Positions 8,329 to 15,967 of a stretch of DNA of 35,165 bases are shown piece by piece. The notes beneath the pieces are model-generated. The model was not told the origin of the DNA, searched no databases, and saw nothing but the letters and a program-made list of their open reading frames with translations. The stretch comes from an uncultured Oceanospirillaceae bacterium (GTDB lineage: Bacteria; Pseudomonadota; Gammaproteobacteria; Pseudomonadales; Oceanobacteraceae): positions 1 through 35,165 of the forward strand of contig CALJVD010000225.1 in NCBI GenBank assembly GCA_937974825.1, in the 5' to 3' direction. Each line of letters opens with the position of its first letter. Position 1 is the first letter of the stretch. Both the position numbers and the translations under genes were made by a program.

Positions 8329-9672
8329 ATGCGTTATAAATCTGTCCATGATTTTTTAAATGTGGTTGCCGATCGCAATCCAGGACAACCAGAATATATA
8401 CAGGCTGTTGCAGAAGTTATTGAAAGCTTATGGCCTTTTATCGAAAAAAATCCACGCTATACAGACTATGCATTGCTTGAGCGCTTAATTGAGCCAGAAC
8501 GTATTATTCAGTTCCGTGTAGCCTGGGTTGATGATAACGGCGATGTACAAGTAAACCGCGGTTATCGTATCCAACACAGCTCTGCTATCGGCCCATACAA
8601 AGGCGGTATGCGTTTCCATCCATCAGTCAACCAATCTGTTTTAAAGTTCCTAGCTTTCGAGCAAACTTTTAAAAATGCTTTGACTACTTTGCCTCTTGGT
8701 GCAGGTAAAGGTGGCGCAGACTTTGATCCTAAAGGTAAAAGTCGCGGCGAAATTATGCGTTTCTGCCAAGCGTTTATGACTGAGCTTTATCGTCATATTG
8801 GCGCTGAAACTGACATTCCAGCCGGTGATATCGGTGTGGGTGCGCGTGAAGTTGGCTTTATGGCCGGCATGTATAAAAAGCTTACTAACCGTACTGACTG
8901 TGTGTTTACTGGTAAAGGCTTAAGCTATGGCGGTTCATTAATCCGTCCTGAAGCTACAGGTTACGGTACAGTGTACTTTGCTGAAGAAATGTTACGTCAC
9001 TCTGGTCGTTCAATGGAAGGTATGACTGTGGCAATCTCAGGTTCGGGTAATGTTGCCCAGTTTGCTATTGAAAAAGCCATGCATTTAGGTGCGCACGTTG
9101 TGAGTGCTTCTGACTCTAGCGGTACAGTGTACGATAAAGACGGTTTCACACCTGATAAGCTAATGACGCTAATGCGTGTTAAGAATGAACAGTACGGCCG
9201 TATCTCTGACTACGCGAAAGAGGTGGGTGCTGAGTATATGGCTGGCAAGAACCCTTGGAGCCTTGATGTTGACGTAGCACTTCCATGCGCAACTCAAAAT
9301 GAGCTCTGTATAGAGGATGCTAAGTTACTGGTTAAAAATGGTGTTCAGTGTGTAGCAGAAGGCGCTAACATGCCTTGTAGCGCAGAAGCTGTTGCATTAT
9401 TTGATGCAAACAAAGTTCTTTATGCACCAGGCAAAGCAAGTAACGCTGGTGGTGTGGCAACTTCAGGCTTAGAAATGAGCCAAAACGCCATGCGTATTTC
9501 TTGGAAAGCTGAAGAAGTTGACGCACGTTTGCTTGAAATTATGCAAGGCATTCATCGCTCATGCATGCGATATGGTACACGTGAAGACGGCACCATAAGT
9601 TATGCACAGGGTGCTAACGTTGCTGGTTTTGTGCGTGTGGCCGATGCCATGCTAGCTCAGGGCGTTGTGTAG
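8329..9672 (+). CDS. gdhA: NADP-type glutamate dehydrogenase
   Basis: Hexameric short-form glutamate dehydrogenase that aminates 2-oxoglutarate to glutamate with NADPH in the cytoplasm. The 447-residue length equals E. coli GdhA. Visible: PYKGGMRFHPSVN (substrate-binding region), GAGKGGADFDPKGKS with the catalytic lysine, PAGDIGVGAREVGFM, the dinucleotide fold around ISGSGNVAQFA, and the C-terminal KASNAGGVATSGLEMSQN. The ribosome site is weak (GGGAAA). It is monocistronic, bounded by the tolC terminator upstream and its own terminator downstream. A 20-bp inverted repeat in the leader suggests dedicated regulation. Confidence 0.97.
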   Translation: MRYKSVHDFLNVVADRNPGQPEYIQAVAEVIESLWPFIEKNPRYTDYALLERLIEPERIIQFRVAWVDDNGDVQVNRGYRIQHSSAIGPYKGGMRFHPSVNQSVLKFLAFEQTFKNALTTLPLGAGKGGADFDPKGKSRGEIMRFCQAFMTELYRHIGAETDIPAGDIGVGAREVGFMAGMYKKLTNRTDCVFTGKGLSYGGSLIRPEATGYGTVYFAEEMLRHSGRSMEGMTVAISGSGNVAQFAIEKAMHLGAHVVSASDSSGTVYDKDGFTPDKLMTLMRVKNEQYGRISDYAKEVGAEYMAGKNPWSLDVDVALPCATQNELCIEDAKLLVKNGVQCVAEGANMPCSAEAVALFDANKVLYAPGKASNAGGVATSGLEMSQNAMRISWKAEEVDARLLEIMQGIHRSCMRYGTREDGTISYAQGANVAGFVRVADAMLAQGVV

Positions 9673-9692
9673 TCTATAACACTCTAAGCAAT

Positions 9693-9719
9693 AAAAAGCG
9701 GGCATGGCCCGCTTTTTTT
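9693..9719 (+). terminator. Rho-independent terminator after gdhA
   Basis: AAAAAGCGGGC (9693-9703), loop ATG, GCCCGCTTTTT (9707-9717) and further T: an 11-bp perfect stem with a U-tract, 20 bases after the gdhA stop. Confidence 0.94.
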
Positions 9720-9729
9720 GTGCCTGCAA

Positions 9730-9748
9730 CATTCGATTAAAACGAATG
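9730..9748. promoter_or_regulatory. Inverted repeat upstream of yceJ (weak operator candidate)
   Basis: CATTCG (9730-9735), 7-base spacer, CGAATG (9743-9748). Perfect 6-bp arms about 80 bases before the cytochrome b561 start. It could be an operator for the yceJ-yceI pair or chance; no matching regulator is recognised. Confidence 0.25.
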
Positions 9749-9826
9749 AATTAAGCGAAATTATGTTGTTTCATTAGTTCTATATAGTGCTATCTTAGTA
9801 ATAGGAATTATTGAGAAGGAGCTGAT

Positions 9827-10390
9827 ATGCGCTTGAAAAACTCAGCTAACGCTTATGGATTAGTAAGCATTAGTATTCACTGGATAGTCGCACTGGTTGT
9901 TTTTAGTATGTTTGGTGTCGGACTATGGATGGTTGAGCTAGGCTACTATGATACTTGGTATCATAAGGCCCCTGCGCTCCACAAAAGTGTTGGCATTATC
10001 TTATTTGCCACCATGGTATTTAGAGTGTTGTGGCGCTTATTTACTCGACAGCCAAAGTCTGTAGCAACGCACAGTGCTTTTATTAGGTTTGCTGCTAAGG
10101 CGGGTCACTTGGTTATCTACTTGATGCTATTTGGCATTATGGTTTCAGGTTACCTGATCTCTACAGCGGATGGTGTTGGAATCCCAGTGTTTGGGATGTT
10201 TGAAGTACCAGCCCTTATATATGGGTTACCCGATCAAGCAGATATAGCTGGTGAAGTTCATCTATATTTAGCATGGGGGCTCATGGCAGTGGTTGCAGGG
10301 CATGCATTGGCCGCTCTAAAGCACCACTGGATAGACAAAGACATTACGTTAGTACGTATGTTTGGAAGAAGTATTCGTAAAAACAAATAA
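9827..10390 (+). CDS. yceJ: Cytochrome b561 family membrane protein (YceJ-like)
   Basis: Di-haem four-helix inner-membrane cytochrome b561 of 187 residues. Hydrophobic helices start near residues 13, 51, 93 and 143. Histidines suited to haem ligation are seen in ISIHWIVA (near 18), PALHKSVG (near 52), GEVHLYLAWG and AGHALAALKHHW in the C-terminal half. An AAGGAG ribosome site precedes the ATG closely. It lies 48 bases before yceI on the same strand, the same pairing as E. coli yceJ-yceI, so the two probably act together in the periplasm or membrane, perhaps with quinone or isoprenoid ligands. The exact reaction is unknown. Confidence 0.88.
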   Translation: MRLKNSANAYGLVSISIHWIVALVVFSMFGVGLWMVELGYYDTWYHKAPALHKSVGIILFATMVFRVLWRLFTRQPKSVATHSAFIRFAAKAGHLVIYLMLFGIMVSGYLISTADGVGIPVFGMFEVPALIYGLPDQADIAGEVHLYLAWGLMAVVAGHALAALKHHWIDKDITLVRMFGRSIRKNK

Positions 10391-10438
10391 TAGCCATGAT
10401 GGCTCTTATCTATACAATAAATGTATTCGGAGAATAAT

Positions 10439-11014
10439 ATGTTTAAGAAATTATTAACCACAACAGCAGTAACCTCTCTATTATTTGCTGGTACTGCAAT
10501 GGCTGCAGATTATAAAATTGATATTGAAGGCCAACACGCTTTTATCAACTTTAAAGTTAACCACTTAGGCATGAGTTGGTTACACGGCGGTTTCAACGAT
10601 TTTAGCGGTAACTTTAGCTATGACGCTAAAAACCCAGAAGCCAGCAAAGTAGATGTGTTGATTAAAACTAACAGTGTTGATACCAACCACGCTGATCGTG
10701 ACAAGCATATTCGTGGTGGAGACTTTTTAAACGTTAGCAAGCATCCTGAAGCACGCTTTGTTTCAACAGCAGTCACTGTAACGGGTGATGACAGCATGGA
10801 TATTACGGGTGACTTAACACTGAATGGTGTGACTAAGTCTATCGTTATTAACGCTGAAAAGGTTGGTGAAGGCCAAGATCCATGGGGCGGCTACCGTGCA
10901 GGTTTCTCAGGTACTTCAAAAATCAAGATGAAAGACTTTGGCATTAAAATGGATTTAGGTCCTGCTAGCCAAGACGTTATCTTTGAATTATCTGTAGAAG
11001 GTATTCGCCAGTAA
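10439..11014 (+). CDS. yceI: YceI-family periplasmic lipid-binding protein
   Basis: Lipocalin-like YceI protein, 191 residues, the same length as E. coli YceI. The start at 10439 is preferred over an in-frame ATG at 10421 because a GGAG ribosome site (10429-10432) sits 6 bases before it and the signal peptide starts there (MFKKLLTTTAVTSLLFAGTAMA, then ADYKIDIEG). Family hallmarks visible: HAFINFKVNHLGMSWLHG, FSYDAKNPEASKVDVLI, VDTNHADRDKHIRGGDFLNV and GDLTLNGVTKSI. Members bind long polyprenyl chains in a beta-barrel. It forms a pair with the b561 gene upstream and is closed by a strong terminator. Confidence 0.93.
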   Translation: MFKKLLTTTAVTSLLFAGTAMAADYKIDIEGQHAFINFKVNHLGMSWLHGGFNDFSGNFSYDAKNPEASKVDVLIKTNSVDTNHADRDKHIRGGDFLNVSKHPEARFVSTAVTVTGDDSMDITGDLTLNGVTKSIVINAEKVGEGQDPWGGYRAGFSGTSKIKMKDFGIKMDLGPASQDVIFELSVEGIRQ

Positions 11015-11041
11015 TCAGCGATATACTTTATTCGAAGCAAT

Positions 11042-11074
11042 AAAAAAGCGGCCACTTCACTGGCCGCTTTTTTT
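11042..11074. terminator. Bidirectional terminator between yceI and the SDR gene
   Basis: AAAAAAGCGGCCA (11042-11054), loop CTTCAC, TGGCCGCTTTTTTT (11061-11074). The A-run on the left and T-run on the right let it serve yceI on the plus strand and the SDR gene (stop at 11099) on the minus strand. Confidence 0.92.
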
Positions 11075-11098
11075 ATGCATGCTTGTTAGACAGAGTGT

Positions 11099-11869
11099 TT
11101 ATACTAATAAATAACCGCCATCAACATTGATCGCTGACCCGGTGGTATAACTCGAAGCTGCCGATGCAAGGTAAAGTACAGTACCGGCCATTTCTTCCGG
11201 CATAGCAACGCGTTTCATTGGGATGTGCATTAATGCCATTTTCAAAATAGCATCGTTGCCAGTGAGCGCGCTAGCAAACTTAGTGTCAGTTAAGCCAGGC
11301 AGTAAGGCGTTTACTCGAATACCCAAGGTGGCACATTCTTTTGCAAAGGATTTCGTCATCGCAATAACAGAGGCCTTAGTGATGGAGTATATTCCTTGCA
11401 TATCACCAGGGATTACACCGTTAACTGACGCGACATTAATGATGCTACCTCCACCGCTTTTTTTCATTAATTTGGCACCGCCAGCACTCATAAAAAAGTA
11501 ACCGCGAATGTTTACATCCACAGTCTTTTGAAAAGCGTTTAAGTCGGTATCTAAAATATGGCCAAAGTATGGGTTCGCTGCCGCATTGTTGACTAAAATA
11601 TCGAGTTTTTTGTGCTTGTTTTCAATGGCTGTGAAGGTGGCGTCAATTTGATCCATTTCCCCAATATGGCAAGCTAAGGCCTCGGCACTACCGCCGTTTT
11701 TAATAATGTCATCAGCGACTTTTTGGCAATCATCGAGTTTTCGGCTTGAAACAATAACATGGGCACCAGCGCTGGCTAGTAGCTTAGCTATTGCCTCACC
11801 AATACCACGGCTACCACCAGTGACTAGCGCAACTTTTCCGTCTAGGTTAAAGAGTTCTTGTGGGTTCAT
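11099..11869 (-). CDS. Short-chain dehydrogenase/reductase (last gene of acyl-CoA operon)
   Basis: Classical SDR oxidoreductase of 256 residues. Seen: cofactor motif TGGSRGIG (17-24), NNAA (94-97), catalytic Ser148, Tyr161 and Lys165 with the standard spacing, and C-terminal INVDGGYLLV. The SSR after the second strand suggests NADP(H). It resembles the DHRS4/FabG-like branch acting on hydroxy or keto acyl compounds, but the substrate is not deducible. It follows the histidine-phosphatase-like gene by 29 bases and is the last of five same-strand genes that begin with the acyl-CoA dehydrogenase. That context suggests oxidation or reduction of a hydroxyacyl- or oxoacyl-CoA intermediate. Confidence 0.9.
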   Translation of the reverse strand: MNPQELFNLDGKVALVTGGSRGIGEAIAKLLASAGAHVIVSSRKLDDCQKVADDIIKNGGSAEALACHIGEMDQIDATFTAIENKHKKLDILVNNAAANPYFGHILDTDLNAFQKTVDVNIRGYFFMSAGGAKLMKKSGGGSIINVASVNGVIPGDMQGIYSITKASVIAMTKSFAKECATLGIRVNALLPGLTDTKFASALTGNDAILKMALMHIPMKRVAMPEEMAGTVLYLASAASSYTTGSAINVDGGYLLV

Positions 11870-11898
11870 AATTAATTCCTATTAAAGCGATTTTATAT

Positions 11899-12597
11899 TT
11901 ATCGGTAAGTAATAAATTTACTTCCTGACAAGCTCAGGTGATGCTGTTCATTAAAACCAGCCAAGCTGATGCGGTCGGGATTTTTCGATGAGAATAGCAG
12001 CTGACTTATGCTGCCATTGAGAATGGTCCAGTTGAGTTCAAACGCCTTTTCAGCAGTTAAACCAAGGCAATGTTGTGCCATAACGCTGATTGGGCCACCC
12101 GAAGTAAAAACGACAATGTCTTTACCGTTGCTGTTTTGAATTAGCGTTTCTAAACCTGTGACAACGCGTTGATGAAATGCAGGCCAAGATTCAACATAGT
12201 CGGCATCGAATTTCCCTGAGACCCAACGCTCAATTGCTTCGATAAAGAGGTCTTGGAAGGCACGACGTTTATTGGACTTAGTTGACAACCAAGCGCCTAA
12301 AGCAGCTTTGTTAGCAAACTTTGGAAAGGCTTTTGCGATTATTTCATCAGAATCAAATTCATTAAAATTTGCGTCTTCAATAACGGTACCGTAGCTGTAC
12401 CAGTGTTTTTGAGCGCCTTGCATGGTTTCTTTATGGCGCTGCATTTTGCCATGAATAACCTTGTGAGCTTCAACGCCTCGTACCGCCAATGCTTTGCCAA
12501 CCAGTTCACTTTGACGGTGGCCTAAATCTGACAGTTGGTCATAGTTCAATTTGAAAAATCCGGCTTGACCATGACGGACTAAATAGATGGATGCCAT
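11899..12597 (-). CDS. Histidine-phosphatase-superfamily protein lacking the second catalytic His
   Basis: Phosphoglycerate-mutase-like fold, 232 residues. The N-terminal nucleophile motif VRHGQAG is intact (Arg8, His9, Gly10); Arg54 in KMQRHKETM and the acidic Glu80 region (NFNEFDSDE) fit the branch-1 pocket. At the place where the second catalytic histidine is normally found (typically SHGG), the sequence reads FTSGGPI, so Ser166 replaces His. It may be a slow phosphatase, a phosphoryl-binding protein or a subfamily with different chemistry. It starts 4 bases after the stop of the kinase-like gene upstream in the operon, so the two products probably act on related phosphorylated intermediates. 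Confidence 0.85.
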   Translation of the reverse strand: MASIYLVRHGQAGFFKLNYDQLSDLGHRQSELVGKALAVRGVEAHKVIHGKMQRHKETMQGAQKHWYSYGTVIEDANFNEFDSDEIIAKAFPKFANKAALGAWLSTKSNKRRAFQDLFIEAIERWVSGKFDADYVESWPAFHQRVVTGLETLIQNSNGKDIVVFTSGGPISVMAQHCLGLTAEKAFELNWTILNGSISQLLFSSKNPDRISLAGFNEQHHLSLSGSKFITYR

Positions 12598-12601
12598 AGA
12601 G

Positions 12602-13687
12602 TTACTTTTTACTGTTTTTAATTATTTTTTTACAACGCCAGTTTAAGTAATGCACAAATAACCAGAAGTGCTTAAAGGCAGGGTTATCTGTTTGCTTGTG
12701 GTGATAGCGGAAGTAAATTTGCTGAGCGATAACCGCTAAGCGGAAAAGCCCAAATACTTCATAAAATGGCCAGTTTGAGGCATCGAAGCCCATTTTCTCA
12801 CAGTAATAATCGACAATTTGCTGGCGCGTTAGCATACCTGGTAGGTGTGATGGTTGGCGGCGAATTGATAGCATTAGCTTGTCGTCATCGGCCTGTACCC
12901 AGTAGGCAAGTGCACCACCTAAGTCCATTAAGGGGTCACCTAAAGTAGCCATTTCCCAGTCTAAAACACCAATGATTTCACCGGGGTTGTCTGGGTTAAG
13001 TACCAGGTTATCCATGCGGTAGTCGTTATGAATTAAACAAGTGGAAACGTCTTCCGGTTGATTGTCTTTCAGCCATTGCATGGTTTTTTTAAAGCTTGGT
13101 ACGTTCCATGTCTTTGATTGTACGTAGCGCCTGCTCCAACCTTCCACTTGGCGTTGCACATAGCCTTGGCCTTTACCTAAGTCGGTTAGGTTCGCCGCTT
13201 GGATATCGACTTGGTGCAGATCAATAAGTTTATCGATAACCGAGTAGCATAGGCTTTGAGCCTGCTCTTTAGTGAGTGACATCCCCTTAGGTAAGTTGCC
13301 GCGAGGAATAACACCACGCATGCGTTCCATGATATAAAAATCACCACCTATTACACTGTCGTCATCACAAAAAGCGATCATTTTTGGCACATAAGGGTAG
13401 GCCGGTTTTAAGCGGTCCATAACGCTGAATTCACGCTTCATGTCATGTGCGCCAGCGGCCTTGTGACCAATCGGTGGGCGACGAAGAATTAAATCGTTAT
13501 GAGTATATTGTTCAGGATATTTAACATGATATGTCAGGTTAGAAGCACCACCTGAGAATTGTTTAACTTCCGGTAGCTCATCACCATAGTCATGTCCTTG
13601 AGATTTAAGCCATTGATGCACGGCGTTGATATCAAAAGCATCGCTTTTACGTAGGGCTTTGGCTTGGTCGATAAATTGTTCAGTCAT
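12602..13687 (-). CDS. APH-family phosphotransferase, acyl-CoA-operon type
   Basis: Aminoglycoside-phosphotransferase-fold kinase of 361 residues, but of the subfamily linked to acyl-CoA dehydrogenases (N-terminal domain of ACAD10/11; LvaA of Pseudomonas) rather than a resistance enzyme. Seen: nucleotide loop QFSGGASNLTYHV (43-55), LILRRPP, catalytic loop HNDYRMDN (His220, Asp222, Asn227) and the metal-binding DWEMATLGDP (Asp243). The likely role is phosphorylation of a hydroxyl on an acyl-CoA or acyl substrate, inferred from family and neighbours. It lies 17 bases after the SDR stop and 4 bases before the phosphatase-like gene. Confidence 0.88.
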   Translation of the reverse strand: MTEQFIDQAKALRKSDAFDINAVHQWLKSQGHDYGDELPEVKQFSGGASNLTYHVKYPEQYTHNDLILRRPPIGHKAAGAHDMKREFSVMDRLKPAYPYVPKMIAFCDDDSVIGGDFYIMERMRGVIPRGNLPKGMSLTKEQAQSLCYSVIDKLIDLHQVDIQAANLTDLGKGQGYVQRQVEGWSRRYVQSKTWNVPSFKKTMQWLKDNQPEDVSTCLIHNDYRMDNLVLNPDNPGEIIGVLDWEMATLGDPLMDLGGALAYWVQADDDKLMLSIRRQPSHLPGMLTRQQIVDYYCEKMGFDASNWPFYEVFGLFRLAVIAQQIYFRYHHKQTDNPAFKHFWLFVHYLNWRCKKIIKNSKK

Positions 13688-13704
13688 AGTAATCGGCTTC
13701 TCAA

Positions 13705-14517
13705 TTATTGTTTTTTGCGATCTTCTCGTTTCTTTAAGGCACGTGCCATGCTTAACATTTGTTTTCTATAAAGAAAGGGTAGGTAACGTTTAACAAAATA
13801 CGCTTTGCGTCCCACCGGATGCGGGTTACATATTAGTTTGTTTTTCAACATAGCTTGATAGGCAATTTCTGCTATTTCTTCACCAGAGAGCTCAGATTTG
13901 TCGAATACTTTATCAACAAACTTGAGCATTTCAGGGTCTGAGGTTTTCATGGTGTTAGCTAGGTTGGTGCGGAAGAACCCAGGACATAATGCCATAACGC
14001 CTACGCCATAAGGCATGAGTTCAAAATGCATGGTTTCACTGATAGCGATGACGGCAGCTTTACTGGCGTTATAAGAAGCCATGGATGGGGCAGATAGTAA
14101 GCCAGCCAATGAAGCGACATTGATAAAGTGTCCTTTACCCTGCTTTTTAAACAAGGCTGAGAAAGTGCGACAGCCTAATGCCACCCCTTTTAGATTAATA
14201 TCAATAATCCAGTTCCACCATTCCCATTCCCCCGCATCAATACGGTCACCGGTGGCTACGCCTGCATTGTTGACTACTACGTCTAGGCTTCCCCAGCGTT
14301 GCAGAATGTCATCATGCAGTTGGTTCCACTGAGATTCATAGCGAACATCTAGCGCATAGGTAAAGCCAGAGCCGCCAGCCTGCTCAATCATGCTGAGGGT
14401 TTCAGCTGCCCCTGCAAGATTTATATCGGCAATGCATATTTCAGAGCCTTCTTGAGCGAAACGTAACGCCAAAGCGCGGCCTAAGCCGCTCGCTGCACCG
14501 GTAATTAGTACTTTCAT
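13705..14517 (-). CDS. Short-chain dehydrogenase/reductase (second gene of acyl-CoA operon)
   Basis: SDR oxidoreductase of 270 residues. Seen: TGAASGLG (6-13), Asp31 after the second strand (suggesting NAD(H)), NNAG (83-86), Ser136, Tyr149 and Lys153 with canonical spacing. The C-terminal tail is long and basic (RKAYFVKRYLPFLYRKQM and a terminal KKREDRKKQ), which could give peripheral membrane or partner contact. It starts 1 base after the acyl-CoA dehydrogenase stop, showing tight coupling. By analogy with LvaD it could interconvert 4-oxo- and 4-hydroxyacyl-CoA, but this is inference; it could also act on a 3-hydroxyacyl intermediate. Confidence 0.88.
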   Translation of the reverse strand: MKVLITGAASGLGRALALRFAQEGSEICIADINLAGAAETLSMIEQAGGSGFTYALDVRYESQWNQLHDDILQRWGSLDVVVNNAGVATGDRIDAGEWEWWNWIIDINLKGVALGCRTFSALFKKQGKGHFINVASLAGLLSAPSMASYNASKAAVIAISETMHFELMPYGVGVMALCPGFFRTNLANTMKTSDPEMLKFVDKVFDKSELSGEEIAEIAYQAMLKNKLICNPHPVGRKAYFVKRYLPFLYRKQMLSMARALKKREDRKKQ

Positions 14518-14518
14518 A

Positions 14519-15739
14519 TTAGTCCTTCATGTATTTTTTATATTTCATCATTTCTATCTTAGCAATAACACCACGGTGAACTTCATCTGGGCCATCAGCT
14601 AAGCGTAGCGCACGAGCTGCCGTAAACAAGCCAGCTAATGGAGTGTCCATTGAGAGGCCACCCCCTCCGTGAATCTGCATGGCTGCATCGATAATCTCTT
14701 GCGCCATGTTAGGTGCAGCAACTTTAATTTGTGAGATTTCGCTCATTGCCCCCATGGCACCTACTTTATCGATCATCCAAGCCGCTTTTAGTGTAAGCAA
14801 GCGTGCCTGTTCAATCTTCATCCGTGCATTAGCAATAATGTCACGGTTGCCACCAAGATTAACTAAAGGTTTGCGGAAGGCAGTACGGCTGGCGGCACGT
14901 TTGCACAGCATTTCTAGCGCCAACTCAGCCATGCCTATTAAGCGCATGCAGTGATGAATACGGCCTGGGCCTAAACGACCTTGGGCAATTTCAAAGCCAC
15001 GACCGGGACCGGCAATTAAGTTGCTTATAGGAACGCGTACATTATCAAACAGAATTTCGCCGTGGCCGTAGGGTTCATCGTAAAAACCAAACACTGGTAG
15101 CATACGTTCAATCACCACGCCTGGGTGATCGAATGGAAATAAAACCATGGAGTGTTGTTGGTGGCGATGAGCATTCGGATCGGTTACGCCCATAAATATG
15201 CCGACTTTACAATTAGGGTGGCCTATTCCAGTGCTCCACCATTTGCGGCCATTAAGTACAATCTCGTCGCCTTCAATGGTGGCGGTCGCTTCCATGTTGG
15301 TTGCGTCTGAGGAGGCGACGTCCGGCTCGGTCATACAGAATGCTGAGCGAATTTCACCTGCCAGTAACGGCTTTAGCCATTTTTCTTGTTGCTCTGGACT
15401 ACCGTACATTTCCAACACTTCCATGTTGCCGCTGTCAGGGGCATTACAGTTGAAAACTTCTGGAGCCAGGAAAGAGCGGCCGGTAAGCTCGGCAATAGGG
15501 GCGTATTCAAGAGTGCTTAAGCCGGCACCCATTTCTTCGTTTGGTAAGAATAGGTTCCATAAGCCTTGAGCTTTAGCTTTCTCTTTAAGTTCTTCAACGA
15601 TTGGTAATACAACCCATTTGTTGTCTAGGCTGTGTAATTCACGAAGGTAAGACTCTTCAACCGGGTCGATTTCTTCTTTAATAAATTTTTTTACTCTATT
15701 GATATAATCTTGTGCTTTTGCTGAATGCTGAAAATCCAT
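14519..15739 (-). CDS. Acyl-CoA dehydrogenase, ACAD10/11-like
   Basis: FAD-dependent acyl-CoA dehydrogenase fold, 406 residues, first gene of the operon. Seen: FCMTEPDVASSDATNM and WWSTGIGHPNCK (flavin and substrate region), GRIHHCMRLIG, and C-terminal QIHGGGGLSMDTPLAG. The last motif reads ADGPDEVH (381-388); where typical enzymes have the catalytic Glu in YEGT, this protein has Asp382, as I remember for the ACAD10/11 branch. Members of that branch process 4-phosphoacyl-CoA rather than, or besides, simple alpha-beta dehydrogenation. It is preceded by a GAGG ribosome site. It is divergent from the GGDEF-EAL gene. Confidence 0.92.
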   Translation of the reverse strand: MDFQHSAKAQDYINRVKKFIKEEIDPVEESYLRELHSLDNKWVVLPIVEELKEKAKAQGLWNLFLPNEEMGAGLSTLEYAPIAELTGRSFLAPEVFNCNAPDSGNMEVLEMYGSPEQQEKWLKPLLAGEIRSAFCMTEPDVASSDATNMEATATIEGDEIVLNGRKWWSTGIGHPNCKVGIFMGVTDPNAHRHQQHSMVLFPFDHPGVVIERMLPVFGFYDEPYGHGEILFDNVRVPISNLIAGPGRGFEIAQGRLGPGRIHHCMRLIGMAELALEMLCKRAASRTAFRKPLVNLGGNRDIIANARMKIEQARLLTLKAAWMIDKVGAMGAMSEISQIKVAAPNMAQEIIDAAMQIHGGGGLSMDTPLAGLFTAARALRLADGPDEVHRGVIAKIEMMKYKKYMKD

Positions 15740-15762
15740 TTTAATAACCTCGTAACATAAAT

Positions 15763-15792
15763 ACTGTAAGTTTCAGTCTAGATAAATATCAA
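15763..15792 (-). promoter_or_regulatory. Possible sigma-70 promoter of the acyl-CoA operon
   Basis: On the minus strand, TTGATA (15792-15787), 18-base spacer, TACAGT (15768-15763), placing a start about 17 bases before the acyl-CoA dehydrogenase ATG. The match is only fair and the surrounding region is AT-rich, so chance is possible. Confidence 0.3.
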
Positions 15793-15967
15793 TCATTATT
15801 AAAATGAATGTTATTTATATCAGAGTATATTATTTAAGAATAATGGTGTGGGTAAATATAGGTCTTATTAAGCAAGTAACGTTTACATTAAGGGTGAAGT
15901 CGGTTATTACTAGGAGCACGAACAGCTACTTATTTACATTGTGTATCCCCAGCTGTCGGAGAATTTG

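Noticed and set aside
12602..13687. APH-fold gene as an aminoglycoside-resistance kinase
   Set aside because: The sequence and operon match the acyl-CoA-associated subfamily, not resistance enzymes.
15198..15569. Open frame of 123 codons on the plus strand inside the acyl-CoA dehydrogenase gene
   Set aside because: Antisense to a conserved gene, with no recognisable domain and no ribosome site.
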